Assembly (NCBI GenBank): GCA_028583605.1
Contig: CM053337.1
Location: 21,568,264 to 21,632,263 of the forward strand
From: Dastarcus helophoroides
Lineage: Eukaryota > Arthropoda > Insecta > Coleoptera > Bothrideridae
Direction: 5' to 3'
DNA length: 64,000 nucleotides
Shown here piece by piece: positions 10,701-22,700 of this stretch (position 1 is the stretch's first letter; every line of letters begins with the position of its first letter). The notes beneath the pieces are model-generated. The model was not told the DNA's origin, did no database searches, and was given only the letters and a program-made list of their open reading frames with translations. A program made the translations under genes and the position numbers.

Positions 10701-13700
10701 TGAAACTAATCAGAAAGTTTGACGTTTGACATCCGCGGCTCATCAACCATAGAAGCACGGCTACTCGTTTCTGCGGCGAGAAAAGATACTTCGGAAATCA
10801 ACCCCTGATGGCGCTGACACGTACTTTGCTCCGACGCGTTCCATTCCTCTAGCGATGTTCCGTTTCGTGCCATCGATACGATTTAAACGATTCACTCGCG
10901 AATAATATGTTACTGACACCGATGGGAAACTTTAACTCTATTCCTCTTTATCCTTTATTAAACTTTATTAACGAGTAAAACAACAACAGATATTAAAAAT
11001 CCTATAAATCGCGACCTAGTTTCCTTTTCAGCATTATTGGCGGTTCCTCTTACTAAAATTTAACTCATATCTCCAATATTTCCAGAAATGGATTATTTAT
11101 GATACTTTGCGGGTATTCGCCCACATTGGCCCTTATAGCGATCGAAAGCTGGGAAGTATTGAAGTTAATTACGCTTATCGAATACATGACAGCGATAAAA
11201 AAAGTTGAATTTTTACCGAAACCTTTCGATGGCGGAAACAGCAACGTACTGGCCATATTGACCTCCCAAGGAAAGCTATATTTTTACGACGTAAAAAACA
11301 ACCATATGCTGGGGGAATTAGTGCCCGAGAGCGAGGTGGTCAAATTCGATTTTTGCCAAACGAATTCCTTCCTATCGGCTGTGTTAAAAAACGGAGACGT
11401 CGAGGTTTATAATATCATTTATTACGTGACGGGCCCAGAAGAAATATTAGTTAAGATGCCAAGGCCCAAGAAGAAACTTAAAATGAAAAAATGTCGCATT
11501 AAGATGAAAGGAGTTAAAGACGAAGTTGAGTATTTATTTGCAATCGTATTTATTTGTAATCGTATTTCTTTGTAATCGTATTTGTTATTGTATTTATTTA
11601 TAATTAAATATCTCATTATGTTTCTAGATCGATGACGTCTTAGATATAATCAAGCTGAAGGAAATTTTGAGAGAATTTGGGCAATACCCGAGCGAGTACC
11701 GGCCTAAAATTTGGGAACAACTCTTGATGCTTCCGTATAACAAGTCTTTGTACAACGGTATTATCAATCACGTCACGTTAAAGTCGTTTCCAAATTTAGA
11801 GCGAACTTATCCGCTTTTCACGCTCCGCACTATTTACAATTTAAGAAATTTGCTCAACAATTTGGTGACTTGGTGCAATTTCTTTGCCCAAGTCGACTAC
11901 TTGCCGCAGTTCGTTTTTCCATTCTCGAGAATGTTCCAGCAGAAACCGATGGTAGCCTTCGAAGTGGTGGTGACGATTATATGTAAGTTTTCACTAAAAT
12001 TCGAAATTCGATGTACTTGTTGAAGTTATTCAGATTTCAAATTGTTTTTCTTCTTGATGTAAAGGGCACTAAATAATTTTTAAAATTACTATCGGACTAC
12101 CCACTACAGTTGTACAGATTTGTGAGGGTGAAACGAATCAGATTTTAACTAGAGGGCATACTTTTAGACAACTGGTGGCAATACTGGTACTTCCTCGTAC
12201 TACCTGTCAACATCTTATGCAGTACCTCTACAATTTTATATATTTGTGAAGGTAAATTGAATAACATTTTAACTAGGGGGCATACTTTTAGACAACTGGT
12301 GCCAATACTGGTTCGAGTACTTCCCCCTACCCCCTGTCAACATCTTATCACTTATTGAGAATATGCTGGGGGAGCACGACCAAGAACTCCTCAACTTCTA
12401 CCACGTCAAATCCATTACACCAGTACAGTACGCCTGGCCGCTCCTAGAGACGACTTTCTCCGAGGTTCTAACGACCGACAAATGGTGCCATCTATGGGAT
12501 CATATTCTCACCAATGAAACCAGTTTTTTGATTTGCGCCGTTGTCGCTTATAACATAGTCCAACGGAGAACCATCGGCGCTTTGGATCAAGTGAACGACT
12601 TCGAAACGTTCTTTCGACGTCCAAATCCGATAGGAATGAAGCGCTTTATATCGAAAACATACGCCATTTTTGCGACAACCAGCGATAAGAACCACCCGAG
12701 GCTGTATCTTGCCCAATTTAGGAAATTGGATACGGATAAGTACCCGGTGTTTGAAGACTACCCGAAAACCGTCGTCGAGAACGAAAGCGTCATGTTGAAT
12801 TATCTTCAGAAGGAGTTGGAAGAGATCACGAAGGCGGAGGAGGAATTGGAAACTTTGAGGAAGGAGCAATCTAGTAAAGCCAAAGGACCTGACACTAGCG
12901 CCATAGAGCAACAACGATTTTTTGGTAAAGTAATCCCTATTGTACAGTTAACACATTTATTTCGTGGTTTAAGCCAGATTGTCTCTATTTTTCGCATACT
13001 GAATTCACCAGCTAACTCTCATCATATTGAATTAAACACGATTAATGTGATTGAAGGTAAGATTCGTTATTAGTGTGGACTGATCGCGTATTTACTACTT
13101 AATTAAAAAAAAAAGAGGCTACATATTGGCGCTGTTGAGTCACCAAAGTTTCTATATCGCCAATGGCACCCGTTCCACACTTTGGTATCATTGGTCTAAG
13201 ATATTGAGTTATTAAAATAATCAAATAACCACTACCTTCGCAGAAATGCAAAAGGCGTACAAAGACCGAATCAAAGAAGAACAAAACCACGTCATAGAGT
13301 TGCGTAAGAAGCTGATGGATATGCGCAAGCGCTTCGAAGAAGAGCAACGCGAGGTGTTGCGTCAAGGTACCCAGAAAATACGCGACCAAGACCTCATCAA
13401 AGAGCAGAAGTTCGAAAATTTGCTGAGCGACATTGAAGTCATCAAGACAGTGGGTGAGGGCGAGAGCCAAAGAGCTGAAGACATTCTGTTGCAGCAGTTC
13501 TGCGATCTGCTCAGCCACAAGATTTACATCGAGGAACTACTAGAGCGACAGCAGAAAATAAGCGATGATACAGAGAGCGTCATTTTGAGGCGGCACCAGG
13601 AGAGGTTGGCCAAAGAAATTGAAAAGGTAGGCGAACATTGAACTAAAAAGTATTGGGTATTCAGATGAAAAATCAAGTGATATTTTGCTAGAGGAAGACG

Positions 13701-16700
13701 CAGCGAATGCGATTACTTATTGGTCGTTTTGGTTGATCTATCAAATGTCACTCTACGTCTTATTTTTGCAAAGAGGTTACAATTTCATCAGACAAAAGAA
13801 AATCCTTAAGAAGGAGCTGAAATTTTTATTACATCATTTAAATGTTTTTTTTTTTGTCAACAAACCAGAAAAATTTAAATATTTCCAAACTGGGCCAAAG
13901 AAATGTTAAATAAATTGAAAAAAACATAATATTTCCGGTCAATAAGGGTCTACCATGAAGAATCATTTAAATCTTAAAATTTTAAAAATGTTTTTTAAAA
14001 ATTCAAATTCGAAAGTTGACTCATAAATTTTATGCTTTGGTGGTGAAACGGACTGGTCCTTGGTTATTTTCAAAAATTAAAATACAAATCTTGTCCCCTG
14101 AAACAAAGAAAGATTAAAAAACTTTCTTGTTTTTAGAAGACAAAATTTGTCAAGGTTTGATTTTTCGATTTTCGATTTTTTTTTCAAAATGCGACTTTAG
14201 AATTTTCGACATTTTCCAAATTTCAACTTTCCAAAATTCATTTTTTTTTAAATTCTGAGGTTGCGATGAGTTTAAGCTTAAAATTTCGGTATATTTTCAA
14301 AAAATTCAACTCCAGAATTCAAGATTTTTCAGCAAATTTCAGTTTTGAGATCCTTTGGCTCATGAAAATTCCCAGCTTTTCCAAAATTCTGATTTTTCCG
14401 AAATTTCGACTTCATGAACATTTGGTTTTTTAATTTCGGCTTTATTTTTTGAATATTTGAAACTTTTTTGAAATTTCTTCTCATTTTTCGAAATAAAAAG
14501 TTCGAAATTTGGACTTCTGGATTTTTTAAATTTCGATTTTTTCCAAGTTTCGATTTTTTGGTCGGAATTTAGATTTTTCTCAGATATACCATTTTTTCAA
14601 AAAGGAGACTTTCAAATTATGTGTTTTTAAAATTTTGAGTTTTTAAAATTGCGGTTTTTCAAATTTAACTTTCCAAATTTAGTTTTAATAAAATCTGAAT
14701 TTTGTTTCGTTTTTGTCCTGAGTTTGTTGTTCTTAAAATATCGGTATATTTTCAAAAAATTCAAATCCGATTTAAAAGTTTTTTTCACAAATTTTAGTAT
14801 GGATACTTTATTTTTTTTCAATATTTCGAGTTTGAAAATTTTGTTTTTTTTATTTCAAAATAGATAGTTCAGAACTTCGATTTATTTTTCAAAATTATTA
14901 CCTAAAATTACAACTTTTTCAAAACTTCGGTTTTTCCGAATTTCGCTTTTTCAAAATTTCAACAAATTTCGATGCTTTAAAATTTAGATATTTTCTTAAA
15001 ATTTGAATTTAAATTTAAAATTGTGGCTTTGGCAAAATTTACATGAATACACAAAAATGCATATTAATCGTTTTTCTAGTCTTTGAATTGGGTCATATCG
15101 TTACAGAATAGAAATTATTCAAAATTTTAAAACATGGCCATTTTTAAAAAAATGTCTATCTTTGAAAAACTCTACCTTTTTGTTTTGAAAATTTAAATCT
15201 GTTTTGAACCTTGCTGCCTTTTTTTTAAAATATTTTTTATTATATTTTGCTTTTTGGGAGTTTTGATGGTTTAAAAATATTTCTTTTAATTTCGACAATT
15301 TTTAATTATTTCGAATTTTTTTTTGGCGAGTATCCCGAAATTAGTGTATGAATTTTAAAACGAAGGGGGGCACAAAGTAAATTTTACACCCTCTAAAATC
15401 ATTTTAATTTTAGCTTGGACAGTTTTTATGTTTGCTTAAAAATTTTCAAAAATATACAATTATCCCCCTCTATCCCCCCAACATGAAGACCTAAAAATCC
15501 AAAATTATTTATTTAAATAGACAGTCCTGTGAATATTACAATGTAATTGATAAGGGGCAGAAATAGTTATCAGAAAGTAATGGGGGGCTACGGGGGGCAC
15601 GTTTAAATGCCATATAATTTGAAAAAAAAATATTTTGCACATTGTAAAATTTTTGCTTTTTGGGTTTATATTTAAAGGTGAATGTTATTTTTATTGGCAG
15701 GATGCCCGAAATTCGAGAGCAAATTTTAAAATTGAGGGGAACATAGTCGAGTAGGGTATCATATGAAAGTGATTTGTTTGTACTCTCTAAAATCATTTAA
15801 TTTTTAATTTTAGCTAGTACAGTTTTTAAGTTATGATGAAAAATGTTTAAAAATATACAATTATCCCCCTTTACCCCCCAACATGAAGACGTAAAAAACT
15901 AAAAATATTTATTCAAATAGACTGTCCTGTGAATCTTACAATGCAATTGATAAGGGGCCAAAATAGGTATCAGAACGCAATGGGGGCCTATGGGGGGCAT
16001 GTTTAAATGCGGTATCATTAAAAAAAAATTTTTGCACATTGTAAAACTTTTGCTTTTTGGGTTTATATTTAAAGGTGAATGTTATTTTTATTGGCAGGAT
16101 GCCCGAAATTCGAGGGCAAATTTAAAAATTAAGGGGGGCATAGTCGAGTAGGGTATCATATGAAAGAGATTTGTTTGTACTCTCTAAAATAATTTAATTT
16201 TTAATTTTAGTTAATACAGTTTTTAAGTTATGATGAAAAGTGTTGAAAAATATACAATTATCCCCCTCCATCCCCCCAACGTGACGACGTAAAAATCCAA
16301 AATTATTTATTCAGATAGACACTTCTGTGAATATTACAATGCAATTGATAAGGGGCCGAAATAGGTAGCAGAACGTAATGGGGGGCTACGGGGGGCATGT
16401 TTAAATGCGTATAATTTGAAAAAAAGTTTTCACATTGTAAAACTTTTGCCTCTTGGGTTTATATTTAAAGACAAATGTTATTATCATTGGCAGGATGCTC
16501 GAAATTCGAGGGCAAATTTTTAAAATTCTTGGGGGACATAGTCGAGTAGGGTATCATATGAAAGTAATTTGTTTGTACTGTCTAAAATTATTTAATTTTT
16601 AATTTTAGCTAGTACAGTTTTTAGGTTATGATGAAAAGTTTTCAAAAATATACAATTATCCCCCTCTATCCCCCCAACATGGACACGTAAGAATCCAAAA

Positions 16701-19700
16701 TTATTTTTTCAAATAGACAGTCCTGTGAATATTACAATGCAATTGATAGGGGGCCGAAATAGGTATCAGAACCTAATGGGGGGCTGCGGGGGGCATGTTT
16801 AAATGCGCTATAATTTGAAAAAAAAAATGTTGCACATTGTAAAATTTTTGCTTTTTGTGTTTATATTTAAAGGTAAATGTTATTTTCATTGGCCCGAAAT
16901 TTGAGGGCAACTTTTAAAATTGAGGGGGGCATTGTCGATTATCATAAGAAAGTGATTTGTTTGTACTTTCTAAAATCATTTAATTTTTAATTTTAGCTAG
17001 TACACTTTTTAAGTTATGATGAAACATGTTCAAAAATATACAATTATCCCTCTACCCTCCAACATGAAGACGTAAAAATCCAAAATTATTTATTCAAATA
17101 GACCGTCTTGTGAATATTAAAACGCAATTGATAAAGGGCCGAAATAGTTATCAGAACGTAATGGGGAACTAAGGGGGGCACGTTCAAATGCGGTATAATT
17201 TAAAAAATATTATTTTTGCACATTGTAAAATTTTTGGTGTTTAGCTTTATATTAAAATGAATGTTATATTTTCATTGGCAGGATGCACGAAATTCGAGGG
17301 CAAAATTTAAAATTGAGGGGGGCATAGTCGAGTAGGGTATCATATGAAAGTGATTTGTTTGTTCTCTCTAAAATCATTACGTTTTTAATTTTAGCTCGTA
17401 TAGTTTTTAAGTTATAATGAAAAATCTTCAAAAATATACAATTTCCCCCTCTATCTCCCCAGTATAAAGCCAAAAAAATCCAAAATAATTTATTTTAATA
17501 AACCGTTATATAAATAACATAATGCAATTCACAAGGGGCTAAAAGAGGGATCAGAACGTAATGGGGGGTTAGGGGGGCACTTTCCAAGTGGGGTATCATT
17601 TGAAAGGAATTGTTTTGCACATTCTAAAACTGCTTTGTTTTTCGTTTTAGACTGCATAGTTTTTAAGTTGTGATCAAAAATGTGCTAAAAGTACAATTAT
17701 TTCGTCTCCTAAGTATTTAAGCCTATAAATTCTATGGTTTTTAAACTATATTATTTTTGGATCATGATAAAAGGATGCAAACGTGTTCATTTCCTCTTTA
17801 TTTTATCTTGAAAATATGTATGTAGCCCCAAAAATGAGAAGTATTTCACATTGACAGATAGTCCAAATACTGTTAAACTATTTTATTTTTAAGCCTGTAT
17901 CTATCCATATATAAAAATTCAAAATTTTTTCAACTTATTGTCAGAATTGACTGCCTGAAAAATCTGGAAAAATTCATACTAATTGTCTTGTAAATATTAT
18001 ATTTTCATTTATGGAGTATAAAATTTATACAGTGAGGGAGGGACTACTAGGATATTATGTGAAAGTGTTTTGGTTGCATTCTAAGATTGATTTTCTTTCA
18101 AATTGAAAATTTTTTAAAGAAAATCAATTTCAAGAAAAACGTCGAATTTTGCAATAAAGTGTAAATTTGAAAAAAAAAAAACGAATTTTGATAAAGTAGT
18201 CGATATTCCAGGAAAAGACGTATTTTAAGGAAAAAGAAGAAACTTCAAGAAAAAATAAAAATTACCTACCAAGGTTAAATTTTGAGAAAATAGTCGAATT
18301 TTGAGAATAGTCTTTATGAAAAATATGTTGAACAAAAAAACTCAAAATTTTATAAAAAAGACGATTTTCGAAGAAAATGTTAAGATTTCTAGGATCTGCT
18401 GTTAAAATAAGGTCAAAAATTCAAGAAGACGCATTTTGAAAACGTTGTAATTTTGAGAAAAAGACGAATTACAATAAAAAAATTCAAATTGCCAAAAACA
18501 AAAATAAATTAAAAAAAATACAACTTATAAGAAACAGATCAAAATTTCGAAAAAAAGGACGAATTTTGATGACAAAATCGTCATTTCCAGAAATTTTAGA
18601 ACTCGAATTGTGAGATATTCTAGATTCTAGCTACTAGAAAATTTCAGAAAAAGTTCAATGTTAAAAAATAATTCGAAAAATACCAAATTTTAAGAAAAAA
18701 TCGGAACAGGGAACGAAATTTTCCGGAGCAAGTCAAATATTAATAAAAACGTCAAATTTTACGAATAACAGCGGAATAAAGAAAAACGAATTTTGTGAAA
18801 AAATAAAGGAAATTACAAAAACAAATTTTAAGGAAAAGGCGAAAGTTCAAAGAAAAATGGAAATTTCACATAGAAAGTCAAATTTTCGGGGTAGTCGTTT
18901 ATTAAACAGACAAATTTTTGAGAAAAGCCGAGTGATAAGATAAATTTGAAGGAAAAAGTTGGAATTTCCAGGAACATAAAAAATGGGATTTTGAGATAAA
19001 ATCGAAATTTCGAATTATCAATATTTCGTAATAAAAAGATGAATTTCGAAAATCAAAATTTACAAAATCAAAGAAGAATTGTGAAAATAACATCGAAATT
19101 TTATGAAAGAGTTCGAAACTTAAAAAAAAAGATCAAACTTACGAGAAAAATATTAAAATTTCGAAAAACTCCAAAAAATTTTGAAAAAAGGCCAAATTTT
19201 GGAAAAAATTTCAAAAATTCGGATTTTAAAAAGGTGGAAATTATCAGAAAGGTCGAAGGTGGAGAAATGGAAATTTAGAAAAAAAAACGAAGAATCTTGA
19301 GGTAAAAATTCCAAATTTTAGAGAACACATTTTGATAAAAGAGAAGTCAAATTTTAAGAATAAATTCGAAATTTCAAAAACAAGTTTTCCAAAAAAGACG
19401 AATTTCGAGGGATAAAATCAAAATTTGCAAAAACAAAAAGAAATTATGAAAATGAAATTGAAATTTTGTGAAAGAGTTCGAAACATAAAAAAAAAGATTA
19501 GAATTACGAGAAAAATATTTACATTTCAAAAAATTTTGAAAAAAAGGCCCACTTTTAAAAAAATTTATAGAAATTCCGATTTTAAAAAGGTGGAAATGTT
19601 CAGAAAGGTCGAATTTCGAGAAATGGAAATTTAGAAAAAAAACGAAGAATTTTGAGGTAAAAACGAAGAATTTTGAGGTAAAAACGAAGAATTTTGAGGT

Positions 19701-22700
19701 AAAAACGAAGAATTTTGAGTTAAAAATTTAAAATTTTAGAGAACACATTTTGGTAAAAGAGAAGTCAAATTTTAAGAATAAATTCAAAATTTTAAAATTA
19801 AACTTTTCAAAAAATACGAATTTCGAGGGATAAAATCGAAATTTGCAAAAACAAAAAGGAATTATGAAAATAGAATCGACATTTTGATCGAAAGGTCGAA
19901 TTTCAAGAAATGGAAATTTAGAAAAAAGAAAAACGAAGAATCTTGAGGTAAAAATTCAAAATTTTAGAGAACAGATCTTGACAGAAGATGAGTCAAATTT
20001 TAAGAATAAATTCAAAATTTCAAAAAAAACTATTTTGCAAAGAAAGAAGAATTTCGAGGAATAAAATCGAAATTTTCAAAATCAAAAAAGAATTATGAAA
20101 ATAAAATAGAAATTTTATGAAAGAGTTCGACGCCTAAAAAAACATATCAAAATTACGAGAAAAATATCGAAATTTCGAACAACTTCAAAAAATTTTGAAA
20201 AAAACGCCAAATTTTGAAATAAAGGCCAAATTTTGAAAAAAAAAGCCAAAATTTGAAAAAAATTTACAGAAATTCCGATTTTAAAAAAGGGGAAATTTTT
20301 AGAAAGGTCGAATTTCAAAAAAATGGAAATTTAAAAGAAACGGAGAATCCTGAGGTAAAAATTCAAAATTTTAGAGAACAGATTTTGACAGAAGATGAGT
20401 CAAATTTTAAGAATAAACTCAAAATTTCAAAAAAAACTATTTTGCAAAGAAAGAAAAATTTCGAGGAATAAAATCGAAATTTTCAAAATCAAAAAAGAAT
20501 TATGAAAATAAAATAGAAATTTTATGAAAGAGTTCGACGCTTAAAAAAACATATCAAAATTACAAGAAAAATATCGAAATTTCGAACAACTTCAAAAATT
20601 TTTGAAAAAAACGCCAAATTTTGAAATAAAGGCCAAATTTTGAAAAAAAAGCCAAAATTTGAAAAAAAATTACAGAAATTCCGATTTTAAAAAAGGGGAA
20701 ATTTTTAGAAAGGTCGAATTTCAAAAAAAATGGAAATTTAAAAGAAACGGAGAATCTTGAGGTAAAAATTCAAAATTTTGGAGAACAGAATTTGCTAAAG
20801 GAGAAGTCAAATTTAAAGAAGAAATTCGAAATTTCAAAAACAAGTTTTGCAAAAAAAAGAATATTTTCGAGGGATAAAATCGAAATTTGCAAAAACAAAA
20901 AGGAATTATAAAAATAAAATCGAAATTTTGTGAAAGAGCTCGAAACTTAAACAAAAAGATCAGAATTAGGAGAAAAATATCGAAATTTCCAAAAACTTCA
21001 AAAATTTTTGAAAAAAGGCCAACTTTTGAAAAAATTTATAGAAATTCCGATTTTAAAAAGATGAAAATTTTCAGGAAGCCGAATTTCGATTAATGGAAAT
21101 TTAGAAAAAAAAACGAAGAATTTTGACGCAAAAACAAAGAATTTTGAGTTAAAAATTTAAAATTTTTGAGAACACATTTTGATAAAACAGAAGTCAAATT
21201 TTGAGAATAAATTCGAAATTTTAAAATTAAATTTTTCAAAAAATACGAATTTAGAGGGATAAAATCGAAATTTGCAAAAACAAAAAGGAATTATGAAAAC
21301 AGAATTGACATTTCGATCGAAAGGTCGCATTTTAAGAAATGGAAATGTAGAAAAAAGAACGAAGAATCTTGAGGTAAAAATTCAAAATTTTAGAGAACCG
21401 ACTTTAACAGAAGATGAGTCAAATTTTAAGAATAAATTCAAAATTTTAAAAAAACCAATTTTGCAAAGACGAATTTCGAAGGATAAAATCGAAATTTTCA
21501 AAATCAAAAAAGAATTATGAAAATAACATTGAAATTTTCTGAAAGAGTTGAAAACTTATAAAAAAAAATCAAAATTACGAGAAAAATATCGAAATTTCGA
21601 AAAACTCCAAAAAATTTTGAAAAAAAAGGCCAAACTTTAAAATAAAGGCCAAATTTTGAAAAAAAAGCCAAGTTTTGAAAAAAAATTTACAGAAATTCCG
21701 ATTTTAAAAAAGGGGAAATTTTTAGAAAGGTCGAATTACAAAAAAAATGGAAATTTAAAAGAAACTGAGAATCTTGAGGTAAAAATTCAAAATTTTGGAG
21801 AACAGAATTTGCTAAAGGAGAAGTCAAATTTAAAGAAGAAATTCGAAATTTCAAAAACAAGTTTTGCAAAAAAAAGAATATTTTCGAGGGATAAAATCGA
21901 AATTTACAAAAACAAAAAGGAATTATAAAAATAAAATCGAAATTTTGTGAAAGAGCTCGAAACTTAAACAAAAAGATCAGAATCAGGAGAAAAATATCGA
22001 AATTTCCAAAAACTTCAAAAATTTTTGAAAAAAGGCCAACTTTTGAAAAAATTTATAGAAATTCCGATTTTAAAAAGATGAAAATTTTCAGGAAGCCGAA
22101 TTTCGATTAATGGAAATTTAGAAAAAACAACGAAGAATTTTAACGCAAAAACGAAGAATTTTGAGTTAAAAATTTAAAATTTTTGAGAACACATTTTGAT
22201 AAAACAGAAGTCAAATTTTAAGAATAAATTCGAAATTTTAAAATTAAATTTTTCAAAAAATACGAATTTAGAGGGATAAAATCGAAATTTGCAAAACAAA
22301 AAGGAATTATGAAAACAGAATCGACATTTCGATCGAAAGGTGGCATTTTAAGAAATGGAAATGTAGAAAAAAAAACGAAGAATCTTGAGGTAAAAATTCA
22401 AAATTTTAGAGAACCGACTTTAACAGAAGATGAGTCAAATTTTAAGAATAAATTCAAAATTTTAAAAAAACCAATTTTGCAAAGACGAATTTCGAAGGAT
22501 AAAATCGAAATTTTCAAAATCAAAAAAGAATTATGAAAATAACATTGAAATTTTCTGAAAGAGTTGAAAACTTATAAAAAAAAATCAAAATTACGAGAAA
22601 AATATCGAAATTTTGGAAAACTCCAAAAAATTTTGAAAAAAGGCCAAACTTTAAAATAAAGGCCAAATTTTGAAAAAAAAGCCAAGTTTTGAAAAAAATT

